Notes: generated by a model not told the origin, from the sequence alone. A stretch of 64,000 bases of DNA from Ascidia mentula (GCA_947561715.1 OX387204.1:4283001-4347000); one strand, 5' to 3'. Positions 49,089 to 63,557 are shown, numbered from the stretch's first letter. Translations and numbers: made by a program.

Positions 49089-52000
49089 CGAGTTTGCCTT
49101 GGAGTAGCAAAGCGGTGCCCAAAGTTTTATATACATAGCTGTCAGTAAATCTTACAACATTTTCGTTATCAACTTCGGATTACTTCGTTTTATCGTATTT
49201 CCAACATCTTTTTCACAAACGTTCGTGTGTGTAAATCTTCACCGGTGTGATATTTTCAAGCAGAAGCTTGTCGAGAAGTAAATGGCAGTAACAGTTGGGG
49301 TAGAACCTTATTTGGTTATAAGTGTTGTATCCTCAATTGGATAAACCATTATTGCACATTTAGCGTATGTTAGGTATTAAGAAAGACAGAATAATCGTTT
49401 ACGGCAATCTTTTGTGGTGGAAAACGGCATTTTATCTCCGGAAGAAGCCTGTTGTCAACCCAATCGGCCCAATTTACGTTGTAAATATCTTGGTACTCAA
49501 ACCCGTGGTTCAAATAAATTTTGTTTTCGTTGCATTTATTCTGATTCCTCGATTTACTTATACAAGAAGCGCATTTTGAAATTATTATCTAAGACCGCAA
49601 AGTTTCCCAGACAAAGATGTTCACGCGCCATGAAGGATGTAATTTAAAAGACTTTTTGCAACACTAGTAAATTGGATAAAGAAAAAAGTTTACTCCCTGC
49701 TACTGGATTCATAGACGTATATGACGCATGTAATACTCTAGTGTGGTTGGGAGCCAGGGAATCGACAGTACACGGGCCGAGCTTATATATAGTAGTTAAT
49801 AATTTTTTTAATTAGTGGAGGCTTCTGGACGAAACGCAAAGGAAGGTTGCTTGACGAAGTTATAGTCAAACTAAACGCACTTGCTTAAAATAGCCATTAC
49901 CTCTAAATGATCAGTGGCTTTAAAAATCATAGACGTTGAGGTAACGTATTGCCTTGTCATCCAAGTTCAGCATGCCCGATGCTCACTTATATGAATGTTG
50001 TTTTATTGCATTGTGTTACATTATGGGCGGAAATCAATTGATTGTATTTTTTTTATTATTAGAACAAGTTATGTGTTGCTATCATTTCATTGTTGTAATT
50101 TATGTTTGTTTGAATTTGTGCAATACGTGCATTCCTTTCAAACTCGTACGCTAGTGGTCAGTATAGCGCAACGACAAACAGACGGGGATTCACCTCGGAA
50201 CAGAGAGCGGTAAAATATCGAATTTCTCGCGCCCCGCGAGGCAGTCACGTGTGGAGTCGTAGAATTGCGAAGTGAGACGTGAAGAGCATTGGAAGGGCTT
50301 CAGACGCCGCGTTTGTTACAGGCGGTTGGCAGTGATAACGATACATTTCCTGACACCTTTTGTGTGGAATGACACGCCGCGTTTATGGCCTGGATGTCAG
50401 TTTTGCTGTACCTTTGTGCTAAGAGCATTGATTGTTTTGCCCTACCTTGCCGGAGCACCCACTTTGGCGCTACAGTGTCCAGCATGTCCAGCTTTGGTAC
50501 CGTTCTTTAGTTGTTAGTGAGAGTTTTGTCAATAGTATACTTGGTAGTTTGTAATACCTTTTTTATGGTTAGAACGCTGTTGTGCTTAAAGACCAAAGAG
50601 CCAGGCAATATTCCAAGGAATTGTTTTTTTTTCCAAGGAAGTGAGTTGATGAGACAGAATTGACTGTCAAGTGTGGCGCATCTCATTTAAATGCCTCAGT
50701 TCGTCCATCACCATGTCTCCTCACAAACACATCGGAGCAGTGTTTTTATAAAGCCAGTCACTCATGACGTCATGATTTATGACAATGTCTTTGTGTCGTA
50801 ATCAGATTATCGTTTCATGTGCGCGCCTCAAGAGAATCGTCTTTCAGCTGTCTACGTAGAAATAATTGTATCCATCGTGAACAATGGCATCTCTCTCTGG
50901 TGACCACTAAAGCTGCACTAGCAGCAGGCGTTTGAGACACTTAAAATCGCTCTGATTCAGTGCCCACTTAAACTACATTCCTGCTTTTTCTGCAGTGCTT
51001 TTCAATAGCTACTTGAATCCGACTGGTAGCCTATCAGTCATCAGACGAGCTCCACAGGCAGGCAGTCAGCACAGCGCGTGGCTTTGTGTTTGCGACGCCG
51101 CGTGATTGACGGTTTGTTTTCCAAGTTGCAAGTTATGTCTTTGTTATTGCTTCACGCTCAAAACGGGGACTCGGTACACTTTTTTTGTGACCAGGCAATC
51201 GGCCCGGGCTTGGCACGGACATGTTTGAAAGGACTCGGAGAAGTGTTGTACAGAATATTTACACAGATCGACTGGCTATTGTGCGGTGTGGAGAATTATT
51301 GGCTGTTTTACGTAAACGCGCCTCATAGGTACCCTATTAAAACGCCCATAAACGTAGGTAAGAAAGTGTGACGCTGAGGTGTTGTACAAAGAGAGTAAAG
51401 GCAAACGAAGTCTTGAAAAGTTTATTTGACTCACAATAAAAGTCGATCAGCACCAAAATGACCTTGCAAAGGCAAAGTTTTTGCTGCGAGGCCCCGATCC
51501 CTTTCCGACCGCGCAAATGTTTGTCATGAATTATTCAGCCAATGTCATTACGGAGCTGCGTGCACAGGCGACCGCAGGTGGATCTTGGCAGACAAATTGT
51601 CTGCTTTCTTCCAGCGCCTCATGCGCGTGCGCCTTTTCTGTGCGTTCTACGTTGTATGATTGGAACGCGCTTCTCTTATGTCAAGTTGAATAATTTTAAG
51701 AAATGAAATTTGAAGATTTTTGTCAGCGGTCTTATAGAACATTGTGGTAGCTAATTATACTTTTGTAAACAATTACCTGTGAAGAATACAACCATTGTCT
51801 TGTTTGTCTGACCCACAAAGACAAAACGGAATACGCACAAAATCTTCGGATGCGCTTCTGTAAGTTTCAAGTACTTGTGCTCCACATAAAAAATGTATTT
51901 TTCCATAAAGCATAATTTAGAGGTATGGTTTTCTAGATAATGGTGATATTTAATTATTTGCACATTCTTTAACAGCGCATATTTCCATGGATCAGGCGCT

Positions 52001-54755
52001 GTTTTCACAGCTTGACAAATCGTTAAATCTGCAGTCGCTGACGTAATTCCGCTCGCCTGTATTGTTTGCGAACTTTTGGAACCCGGATTTATGACAACAC
52101 ATTGCACTCCGTTCTCGGTGTGTCTGAAACGACCCCTTAATGACTACCGAAATGAATTTATAACCTTGTTTCCATCAATAAATGTGTGCGGCAGTGTTTG
52201 ATCCTGTCCGACTTGATTTAATTGACCTGTCCGTGTCGGCATAGAATGACACTTTCACTGGTGACATGTTTCTTCTTTCTATTTCATCGATTTGTGAAAT
52301 ATTAGGTTTGTAGTGCGCATGGCATCTCCTCTCGTGAAAGTTGTGGAAGTTAAAGCACAATCTTAGGTTACCATGTCTGTTGCTTCTGCGAACACGACAT
52401 CAAAGAGAAATCTGACATGGCTCGTTTGACGTGCAGGTGCCTCCTGATGTCATCTGCCATTCTTGACACAATATTTGTGGTCAAAAAATTGTCGCGTGAT
52501 CTCCCTGATACTGGTGTTTGGGTGGAGTGGGCAAAACAAAATTGGTGGGTTTTAGGGAACAACGGCTGTACGAGGTGTTGTGTGTGACACCGGTTTTATG
52601 GTATCGTATTTTTTGCACGCATCTGAATGTTATTTTACCTTATATGGTGGTTTTGTTGTTTTCCATAACGTTCCAAGTTATAACGCTGTTTCTGTTCTTG
52701 TTCAACAATAGATATATTTAAGCTTTCGTTTTTTAACCTTAAAATAAAACGTGTACGCACGGTCTCTAAAGTTGTATTGGCCAATACATAAGCATACGTC
52801 CCTGAAATGTACGTCATTCCTCTGAATTGATGACAGGAAAAGTGTTTAGTTTGGGTCCTTAATTTTTGGTCACTTGGCGTTGTTGAGCCTTTGAAAGGCA
52901 ATTTCGATCGGTGCCTGTGCCCGTGGTTAACGATATTAATCACAACCAAAAAGTGCGCGTGAAAAAACCTTCTCCCTGGGGAAAGGCGACCGGCCAACCA
53001 GAGGCGACCGGGCAGCTGACCCTGGGCTTCTTCTTCCGCAACACGGGATCCATTCCATTACGCATTCCCTCGCGCAAATTAAATAGATTAAATTCCTGCA
53101 GTTTGAGCTGTGCAATTTATCATGTCATAACGAAGGCACGTTCCAAGATCTGGTTGCATAGAAAGGGGCCTCGTCCTTACGTGAGCATGATAAATTATAC
53201 ATGCCTGAGATTTCGTGCGATAGATTTTGTTATGTTACATGTACAGCCAGCAATGTACATAACAACCGGCGATGATATTTATAATGCACAGAGAAATAAA
53301 AATACGGCACAGAGAAATTTGCCCCTGAGAAATGAAACCGAGTATTTTCTCATGTTGAGTCGCATCACCGTAATATTAGGTTACTTTTTAAAATTCTTAA
53401 TTTTTTTCGAAAAAATAGCAAACCTATGGTGCCCACCCACATCCCACGCACACGAACACTCTCTTTGATCTAACATCCTTCGTCCTTTGGACTTTAAACA
53501 TACGGAAATATGTTTGATGCTGATCAAGTGTGCGAGTCTGTACGTTATATGGCACTCGACTGTTCCTTTCATCAAAGTTTGCTCAGCTCTTAACCACTGC
53601 GCGTTGTTTTCTCGCGTCGCGAATTCATTGCACACCAGTAGTCCCTGGTCCCCGTTACCACCCACACGCGCTGTGCTTGTGATCGCGCTTTCGTCGATTG
53701 CCTGCTGGAATGTCGATGATTGATCTTTGGCTGTGTAAACTGTCGGGTACTGCTCTGTCTTATTTTACTGTAGACCGTTTTATGAAATGTAGATGTTGAG
53801 TTTGCTAGTGTGAGATGCAGATTTCAAAGAAATCAAGAATAGTAGAATGGTAGTTGCGATTAACGCCATCCCACAAGCAAGAGAGTTTCCACAGTAATTT
53901 ATTTTGGAATGTACCTATAATATATTGTTTGTTTGTAGCTGAAGCTATTTTACATACTGCAAGCGGCCGCGGGTCAGCGTTATGTCGAGCTGTGTAGAGC
54001 AACTATTGCTCAGTTTTGAGGCGCGTTACATCTCCCGAACTTCTGCAAGGAGTTGCCAAGTCAGACTCGTGGGAGTTTGTTGAAGTCTTGTCAATCCTTC
54101 TGCGCAATCCCGTCGTGTCTAGCCAACTTCAAACGGAGGGCGGACCGTTCAAGTGCAAGCGATATCAGGACTTCTAATCCGACTAACGCCACTTATCGGA
54201 CAGTAGCGTGCAGTTGTACCCTCGCCTACTTCTACTGTTTCGGCAACCGGAGCGCATTGTTTGCGGCAAACCGGGTTCGGTTTCAATTTTGTAGCTTTCG
54301 GATGGTCTGAATTAAGTGTCGGCGTTTCTGGGTCAAAGGAGGAATCTGACGCCTTTCCGTGCTTGTGTCGAGTTGACTCAAACACCTTGTCGTGAAAGGT
54401 AAATAGCGGAGGGCAAATAGTGACAAGCTGGGAGCGTCACTGTTGGGCGCGCCGTGCGCAAATCGATCGTCCCGCAGCACTTTTGTGTTTTGTCGAATTG
54501 CTGGGGCGAAGTTTTCACGCACGAGACGGATCTTTAAATGGGAGAAAGTGGCGCGAAACTTTACAACGTATGAGGTTCTTAGTTTTCCAGCATTTCGTTT
54601 TGTCTTAGAGCGAGTAAATGGGAATTAGAAACAGTATTGACAAGTAGATGTTTTTCAACTATTGTAGTACTTCAGATACGTGTTGTTCTCGGATATTTAT
54701 TGTTCGTTTATATAAATTATGAAGGTGTTCAAAATTTAAAATTGTTTTACAGTTT

Positions 54756-54846
54756 CTGCAATACGGCTCTTCTGGCAATAAATTTTTTGTATTGACGGTT
54801 TTATTGTAATTGTGTTGTAATTATTACCAAAAGAACCGTATTGCAG
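54756..54846 (-). ncRNA. Candidate microRNA-like hairpin (minus strand)
   Basis: Arms 54756-54781 and 54821-54846 are inverted copies with three differences and a 39-nt loop. On a minus-strand RNA all three differences become G-U pairs, giving a continuous 26-bp stem of ~91 nt overall, within microRNA precursor size. On the plus strand the same three positions are A-C mismatches. The arm on the 3' side would read TTATTGCCAGAAGAGCCGTA. I do not recognise a known microRNA; an aged foldback transposon is the main alternative. Confidence 0.35.
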
Positions 54847-57800
54847 CAATGTAACATGCGTGGCAGCATTAGTAGATATTTATTGTTTTACAGTTGTTCA
54901 AACTTTGAATTTGTTTTGTAGTTGGTAAAAATGGTTTGTGTAGCCCCTATTCTTTGCGAAGACAATAAAACAAAGTGTATCAATATTTATGTTTTTACGT
55001 ACTGTTTCTACTTGTCGTAAAGTTTGCTGGACTGGAACGCATTTCCCACGCTAAGAATTGGTAACTGAACCAATGTTGCTGTTATAGAAACACGTGTTAG
55101 AATATACAGCGTAGAAAATACCGAAAAATTATTCTGCAATGAGATATGTTTTTAACGGTGGTATTATTTGTTATTACTTTTGCAGGCAAAGGTGCAATTT
55201 TCGTTGTAAAGTGTATTAAACGTACTGTACAGAACTGGAAACTGGTACAACAACAAAAAACGTGCAGAAGGAATTTGGACAACACGCACTGTGCAACAAG
55301 CATCTCAAGGAAAGGTTGAAATCAGTAGGAGATGACTGACCGACATTTCTTCAATTAACCGGTAAGTGGTGATTTTTGTTGGGTCAGGTTACACACGAGT
55401 AGTTTACATAAGCCTCCGGTTCTACACAAGTCGCCTGAGCACACAAAGTTTTTCGTCGCGACGCTGGTTTTTGTTTGAGTTAAATCGAAGCGCTTCCGCT
55501 TCGAGCGAGACGATATGATGTCATCGCCATGTCGCGGCGTCATCGATTTTCCGATTAGTCGAAATGAAACTCTTTGAGGCGAAATTTATTTCCGCTAAAA
55601 ACGCAACAATTCCAGTATGTATCCCTTGTAACTAAAATGATTATGTTTTTCGATCAATACGGGTGGGAACAATTCCCATGCGAATAAATTCAATTCTTGG
55701 ACATGTGGCAACACAAACATATCGGGAGCCTATTCAACGACAAAGATTTTGTGGTAAACCATTGTTTTCAACTTGTTCGAATTGGGCCCTTCTTGCACGT
55801 GATTTTAAAGCAGTAAATCTTCGTTTAATTTGGCGCGATGGCGAGAAGCCGGGAACGATGACGTACTAAATAAACGCGGTAACGGTTCACTGGCTCTGAC
55901 GTAGGCCCTCAATAGTCTTAAGTGGTGACGGGTGGGCGTTTGGATGACCGGACAGTAGATCACCAATCGTTGAGATTTTCCAGTGACAAAGACTTCTTTT
56001 GAGTGGCTGCGGCTGATTCCTTGCGTTGGTATTTTATTACTGGAGTATTTTGCCAGGGTCCGTACCCTTAGCTGTGTGTGATCGGCCGAATCAACATCTG
56101 AAAGTCATGCTCACACAATGATAGAAACCATGGAGTCTGTAAATATTTGAACTTAACACATCGGGGCTGTTTAAGGAAAACATGCGTGGGTGGATTTCGA
56201 ATAAAAGTCTGCCACGTTCCATCCGCTTTAACAACAGATTTACAACCTAGTCCCTGTAAATGATTTGACGAACTCGCGAGTATAAGTGAATGATTCACCA
56301 ACACTTTCATGGGAAAACTAACATATTCAGGGGCATACACATCATCGTTAATCGTCCAAACAAGTTATTACACTATATAGCCCCCAAGGAGATGGAAGGT
56401 ATGCGACATGGTTATTTAATGGTAACACGATATACCCAATAACGCATTGAGCGATATCCCCAGCAATGAGTCATGTTTGGGAAAATAGCTTTCTCGTATT
56501 TGTGACCATTGCCTTCCCAGAAAATCATAGTTTGCAAAACGTAGAACTGATGATTCCCACTAGTGTGTGGATCTTGTCGCCGTGGGTGGAAAAATCGATG
56601 CTAGGCGTGAATCACCAGCACCAACTTTCGCCTTGCAAATTACTTCGATCCCCAGTGTGCGTTTTCCCCTGATGAAAGGGCGGGAAAGTTTCCAACGATT
56701 TTATGTAGGGCCAGCAGTGACTGCCATTTGCTTAAAGTTGTCTGGTATCGATTGGTAGTTTTTTGATTAGTTTGCTAAAAGCCCATGCTTCGCTTTTCAG
56801 TTGTTTACCGATGATTCAATACATTGGAGATAACACAAAATTTCTTTTCCAGAGAAAAAACCCTAATAGATTTGGAAAACATAGTTCTTATCGTAAAGAG
56901 TTTCGACAAAATAACTCTTTACAGTTATTTACATAACAAGTAAAATTAAACGCTTGCGGCATGTGCATATATGTGACAGTACTCTGATTGGATTTAAACT
57001 TATTGGTGCAATATGCAGCCCAACAACCGATCCGCTTGGTTTCCTGTCACATTTGTTGTAATAAATAAAGCAATCTTCTCGAGAAGTTGACTTTTTAAAG
57101 CTCCGTGGTTGGCAAGTTAACTGGCAATGAAGCAATGTATTACATCAGCGTCTCATGGCATCCCAGCTGAGTAACCCTGGGGACTTGGCTTCATGCACAC
57201 ATTGGACAAGTTTAATGTTTGTTAGTTGGTTCAAACTCTTATCAGTCTCAAGTCTTGGCTACCCTTGAAATCCGTTTGGGAGATGAAACTAACTGCTCCC
57301 CCGTCTTGTGTATTCTTTTAAAGAGATATTGTCATAAAAATTGGCATTTCCAAGCAAAGCTCCGGGAAAAGCACAATGATATATGACGTAATGTTGCTTG
57401 AAATCTAAACTATTGGTTATATGTATAAAGCTTAAGTGGCGTTTGATTTCCCGTGCATTACAAGCCCAGCATTGTTTGGTACAATGCTTACATTAGCTAA
57501 TTGTGCTTAGATATAACTACATTAGAGTGCGGGCAAAGGGTTAGGGATAATGACAGCGCAGATTGGATTTAATCACCACGACACTACGGTCATTGGTCAC
57601 TTATTTTAACGATAAGCCCTTAAATACGATATATCGAGATACAAAACGATACGCCTGATAAATCGATGTAGCATACGAAATATTAATTTTCTTTTAATAT
57701 GTGCCAAAATAAGAGCGAAAACAAAAATGTCTTTCAAAAGTATCTGGTTGGCGTTTTTCTGTAAGATCTAATGCAACATCAAACCAACTGATTTCCTCAT

Positions 57801-60800
57801 GACCTGATATTAGCATGGTCTGTGAGAGTAATTACCGAAGACCTGACGTCGATCATTCATCATCGCGTTAAGCTGAAGTGTTTGCCTTGATTCCCGGATA
57901 ATCTTATCGGCACTGTGAGGTGTTAGACGTTAAGCAGGCTCCTTGGCCACATCTCGCCAATTAACCTTGTTGATTGACGTGGCGTGAACGTGTCAAGCCC
58001 AACCTTTCTTTCCTCCAATCGCCACTGCGCCACTGCGCCTTTCTGCCATCGTTGCCGGATCTCTTAATATAATTTGAGATGAAATTAAATTCGATTTTAT
58101 AAAATGTTGTTTCACTTTTTATTCCAAACTGCCATCAAAAGGAAGTGTGATTACTCAAAGTTGTCACTGAATGTATTTTAAAAAAAAGTTAGGCCAGGTT
58201 ACTCACTGTGTAAGCCCAGTTCAGTTTATAAATACCTTTGACAATTACTTTATCCAAAATGTTTTCTGTAAACAAAAATACTATGCCTCATACCCCACAT
58301 TTAACTTTAATAATTAGATAGCCACGGTTAGCCTATATTTTCTGGTATGTTCGTCACAGATCTAAAGGCTTTCATTTCTCAAGGGACTGCACAAGTCATT
58401 TCGAATGCGGCAACTTCGCACGCTATCGTTGCGTTTCGGTGATACGATTTGGCACCGGAAACGCGCCGTTAAAGTTTTGGCCATTTGTTTCTAATCCTGC
58501 CTTGCGCAAAATTCCCTGCTGACCTGTCGAAATGCTTTTCTTTGAAGTTAAATATTTCTGGACAAGGACCAAGTTAAAAATGGGTCGTAAATTGTGTCAG
58601 TTTTTTACTCATTGGTCGTCTTCATTTCTTCCCGACAGGCCAGTATGAAAAAGCAAGTTTGATTGTTGAAGTAGGCATGCCAGTCCACACGCAATATGCA
58701 ATTATTTAATTATTTAGAAGGTATCGTAAACAACACCATGTTATAGAGCTGTCGTCGTCTCACTCTACGCAGGATAGCATACACCACTTTGCAACGATTG
58801 ACGCGACTTTATACAAGGTCAAAACAGAAAACAAAAATACGTTATATACGAACCCGATTTCAAATGTACTGTGGCATGATATTGGGTGATGAGCTTGCCT
58901 TGCATTCCCGTCACCGAGCGGGAACTAAACTACTTGAAAATACAACAATAGCGAAAAAACGCGAAATATTTCCATGGATATCTCACCCGGAATCGGCTGG
59001 GAATGCGTGTTTGGTGAAGATAAGGAATTGAAAGTTGTTGTTAGCCATTGTGTGCCACTTTGAGAAACAAAAATACCGCGGCCTCTCTCTAGGATTTTTC
59101 TCCCAATTGTCCTTTGCAAGATGGTTTGCTGACATTCTTGCCATGTGTTGTTAAAAAAACGGTTGTTATCAATCTTTCTTCAAATTACCGCTCTCGTTTG
59201 AACAATCACGTGCCAGCCAATGGTTCTCGTTTATTAAAGCCCGATATTTAACGGACACCGGAAGTGCGGAGGGCGTGAGTTAAGTCTACTGAAGCCCGTG
59301 AGAAAAGTTCACTCTTTTCTGTCTCGCGCTACTCATCGTATGTCAAAAATATCTGCCTCCTTTGATGTCCCCCGGGGCGCTGTAACCCCCTTTCACCGCC
59401 CAGCCGTGGCGTGGGGTTCCACGCCCACCTTGGGTACCGTAGAACGTCACAAAAATACACGTTGGGTCCGCGTGACGCGGAGCGTTGGTGGGTTAGGCGC
59501 GCGTTTCCCTGGGCTTGTTTTGTTAGGACCAAATCGGTTTCTGCCCTTTCATACTCAGGTCGTCGGGTGCTGCGTATCCAAGCATAAATTATATACGGTT
59601 GTTTCCGAAAGTTGAGCGAGAGTTCCTCTGTGACTTTGTGCTAGGTGAGGTGAGGGCTTTGAAGCAAATGATATCAGTTAGTGCATGTGTGCTTTATTTT
59701 CGTTTTTAAGTTTACGAGTCGTCCAAAAAAGGACGTTACACAAATTGTCAATGAGATAATGTCTCAAAAAGATCTTGTTGACCATTATGCAAATGCGAAA
59801 GAATCAAGACTATGGCATTGTAGGGCCTGTAAACCAAACAAAACCCATAATAGCCACTTAGAATATCAACAGAGATCTGCTACGAATATATCACCGATGC
59901 AGCGGTATCAGTTAGGAGAGCAGTTAATCACAGACGTAGAGGCATCGCTGTACACACCTTGCGGTTATATAGTGTTTGCAGCAACTATGTTCGAGGCTTG
60001 GGCCACAACGAAGATCCTGTCACCGTGATTGAGTCTTAATGCTCTTATGCTCGAGTTTCCGCTAGAGTCTGGAGTAGCGAAGCTTCACAAATGACGAGGC
60101 TTATCTACCGCTGCGTAGTGACGTGGCCGAGCAAAGCCAACGGCGTAATGAACTCCAATTTTGGCCTCGCCAAAACCTTGTTGCTTTCATTTGGCCGCAG
60201 GACCAAATAAGGCACGCTGGCCCAAGGAGCGATCCTTGTGGAACGCCGTACATGCATATTGGAGATTTTTCGAGATTTTGTCGGCGTGTAGGGAATTTTG
60301 GGAGTTTATCTAAAGAGTAAATTCCGTCGCGCGCATGGAGTGACGTTGGCGTTTGCGGGCACTTGAACTTCTAATCTAGGACGCGAGTCGTTAAATCCAG
60401 ATCTGGCGTCGCCGGGTTCCGACGGCCCTCGAGACGCTTAGGGCAACAGATAAAGCGATTTGGCCAAGGTGTAATGTGAAATACGTGAAATAACACACCA
60501 GGACTGACAAACCAAGGTGCAGTCAGGAAGTGTAAAAACACAGGCACAGAAAGTGGCCATGGTTTAAAGATCAGCTTTTCATTCGACTTTTTGAGAAGAT
60601 AAACGTTCACTTAAAAACAGAGGAAAGTTAGTTTGTGGGACGAAATACAATAAAGAAACGTTTCAGAAGTAATCCGGAAAAAATGTCAAGATTTTACCCT
60701 GAATGTTTCAACACACTGCCAGTATAGAAACTCAATCCTTTCGTTTGCGTTTGTAGCAAAAACATTTCTACTAACAACTTGTAGAATGATTTGAATAGCG

Positions 60801-62103
60801 CGTGAGCGATGCTTTGTAGCCCGGAACGTGTGTGTTAAAATGTGTGCGCCAGCCCAAAGTGTCTGAAATGCTGTGGATATTTCAAAACAACAACATGGCA
60901 ATGGTAAAGGTAAGTACTTCATGTACAATTACTCTCAAATATTTCGCCGCCAGCCTTTAACTCTGTTGAAACGTTAACAGTTTGCAAATTCGTTTTCGCA
61001 AAAAATACTAGGCAACGTGCGATCATTATATAGATACAGAACAAAACATCGCAACTTTTAACAACGCTTCAACGATGGGCTTATCACAGTGGTCATTTCT
61101 CTGGTAGGCCAAACTGACCTGTCAGCCGACGTGATAACGATTTGACAACACACAGGAATGAATACAAGTCTTGCCATTTTGGGGCATGTGCCCACGATTA
61201 ATCACCCTTTAAACGCCGTTTTCATAACAACAACCTTTATAAACATTCAGTGGTAGTAAATGGCATGTTTTAACGTGTATATTCTATTTGCTTTCGCATG
61301 CTGAGCGTAAATGATTTACTGTTTCCAGCGTCTACTTAACTGTGCCTCGTAAACTCTTTTTAAGAGCACCCAGCGGTTGCACGTAATGTGACGATTGGGG
61401 TCACCGGCGGTCAAATTTCATGCCACTTAATGGTGCGTAACGGAAAAATCAACCACATTCGGGAGTAGAGCATGTTGTATTGGTTAGACGGCGTTGCTTC
61501 GTAGGAACGAGTTTTGAAGAGAGTTCAGTGGACAGAACTGAACGAATTGTAGAGTGTTCTGTGGAATTTATTGGGCGTAAGCATGCCAACAACGTGCCAC
61601 AATCATTTATATATAGTGTGTACAGATCAGTGTGGCGACGAAGCCCAGTTCATTGAAAATGTACTTACTTTAAATTGCTTGGAGCTACGAGAATGGTTTT
61701 ATTTTTGTTGTTGGCAAATATAAAGTAATGTCTTCTAAACCAAGGTTGTTAGACTCAAGTTTAGCAAAAGCTTGCTTTTCAAAAACGCTCATCACATGAA
61801 TACAAGTCAAATAAATTTCCGTCAAAAATGAGGAACGACATCCGTTCTACAAATCTAATTGGCAACCTAAATTTATTCATCATCCTGCAACCGCCACCCG
61901 CGACCAATCAGAGTCGAGAAACCGTGACACGTGGTTTTACAGATGTCGCCATAAATTTTTCATCGCCCTGCGGTCAGGTGTGACGTAGCAGTACTAGGCA
62001 TTGTGACTGAATACATTCACTTTTGCAAGAGAAGATCTATCTCAGCCGCCCGCAATGCTAATCTTTTCTCTTTCAGCATCATTATGAAACGGCTCGGCGC
62101 TCG

Positions 62104-62123
62104 CGGCCGTGACGTCACGGCCG
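62104..62123. promoter_or_regulatory. 20-bp perfect palindrome centred on a CRE
   Basis: CGGCCGTGACGTCACGGCCG equals its own reverse complement and has the full consensus CRE TGACGTCA at its centre, the site bound by CREB/ATF dimers. It lies in locally GC-rich DNA about 1.4 kb before the candidate first exon at 63510. Confidence 0.6.
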
Positions 62124-63509
62124 ATCGATGACGAGTGCGCGCCAATTATTATCCCCTCCCATCTGTTTCGTTTGGTTATTAGCTCTCTTGTTTTTAAAGT
62201 GAGTTACTGCAGTGGCATTGATTCAAGTCTTCATTGGTCCGCTTTTCTGTGCACACACAGAACGGTTTTGTTTGGTTTGCGCTTGCTGCAACCTCGCTTA
62301 ACCGCACGCTAGTAGAGGTTAGGCTGGAGACTGTGGTTAAATTCGGTAGCTTACTAGTCCTGTATATGCCATGTTTATTTGAATAGCTGACGTTTCAGTT
62401 TTATTTGAGATATTATAGGGGAGGTTTCTCTGTATAACTTTTACGCTTGTATTATTGAGGTTATTTTGAGTGCAAGTGCTAAGTCATGCAAGAATCTTCA
62501 GGTTAAAGTTTAGGTGTTACTAAAAAGTATTGCAGTTTACTGGCCTTCATTTTGAAATATAGACTAGTTTACAAAATCCATATTTTTCCAACGGAGAAAG
62601 GCTGGTTTACTCCTTTTACTTTTTTTATGATGGTATTGCAAGTTGCAACCGCCTTCGCATAACTACATACCGTGAACCCATGTTTGTGGAGTTAAACCAA
62701 TCGGAGATCCAGGCCTTATCAGTCGTTGAGTACAACGTAGCCTATCGCATCTGTTTACATTTATGTCGCATATAACGGTTTGCAGAGTGCTTTTAATATC
62801 GACCCTGTGTCGCAACATATGCTTGGGCGATAAGTTCGATGAAGGACTCTCTTGTTCGAAAGCCAATTGAAGGTGATCGTCAGTACCGCCACAGCAATGG
62901 ATTGAAGCGCAGTTGACGGCACGTCGCGAGTTTGTCGCCATTATGAAAGGCTTTTAGTACTGTCTGGCCCCTGCTGCTTTCAGTAGCTACGAGGCCATTT
63001 GACCGATTTGTATTAGTAATGAAATGTTGCCGTTACAGTTAGCCAGAAAAAATATATGTGCAGAATAATTTCCCCGTTGTTGACGCCTGTTCAGATAAGA
63101 TAATGGCAGTATATGAACACTTGGAATAAAAGCACAGAGCAGGAAATAAATTAACCCTAACGGTCGACATGTAAAGGGGTTTAGCCGGTTGGAAAAGGCC
63201 CACGTGTTAAATCGGGCCATTAGCCAGTTCCTTGCGCTAACCAACAGTTAACCAGTGGTTCCGAGACTGAAAATTACTTGAAACCAATCAAGTGTCCCCT
63301 GCCCGAAGCCAACCGCCGTTACAAAAACTAGAAGCAAGTCAATCAAATATTAACGAAAATCTGCTTTCCCAGGCCTTTTCGCAATTACTCATTGTTGTTG
63401 TCCGTAACAATTTACTCATTAGCGGGCGATCTTTCGTTTGACAGCTGGTGTTTCGACCCAACATGTAGTTACGTTGTAAGTGCTGCCAAATAATCAAAAC
63501 TGGAATAAA

Positions 63510-63557
63510 ATGAACCCCAAATCCACGTCGAAAAAGTCTCGTGAAGTGCAACGCACG
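63510..63557 (+). CDS. Candidate first coding exon of a gene leaving the window
   Basis: ATG followed by 15 more codons (MNPKSTSKKSREVQRT) ends exactly at a strong donor, GTAAGT, in phase 0. The peptide is strongly basic. A CACGTG E-box lies ~310 bp upstream. A short basic leader before a phase-0 intron would suit several regulators, including HES-type bHLH genes, but too little is present to name a family, and no second exon is visible before 64000. Confidence 0.3.

Larger units (their letters stand above)
48825..63509. other. Long region without a confident gene
   Basis: Both strands carry only short open frames with no recognised domain and no consistent splice chain. The first few hundred bases are the RBM39 3' region. 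A GATA-type tetranucleotide microsatellite lies at about 49066-49088. CpG is common throughout, unlike the bodies of the neighbouring genes. Noted items are a wobble-paired hairpin (54756-54846), a Su(H)-like inverted pair, TGGGAACAATTCCCA (about 55665-55679), and a palindromic CRE (62104-62123). Regulatory DNA for the gene that may begin at 63510, or a non-coding RNA, would fit; neither is shown. Confidence 0.4.

Noticed and set aside
49414-49647. Cysteine-rich 77-codon frame (CCQPN, LRCKY, FCFRC)
   Set aside because: The cysteine spacing fits no zinc-binding family I know and there is no splice context; probably chance.
52911-53468. Open frame of about 185 codons, the longest in the gene-poor region
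   Set aside because: It begins at GTG, not ATG, shows no domain, coiled coil or splice support, and its composition is that of the surrounding non-coding DNA.
59711-60028. About 105-codon frame after an acceptor-like AG, with HCRACK and a later His
   Set aside because: No recognised family, no upstream exon in phase and no donor. In 15 kb with six frames, an opening of this length is expected by chance.
48825-63509. tRNA genes, CRISPR-like arrays, retroviral or LTR elements
   Set aside because: Looked for T-loop motifs, regular spaced repeats and reverse transcriptase or integrase motifs; none seen by eye.
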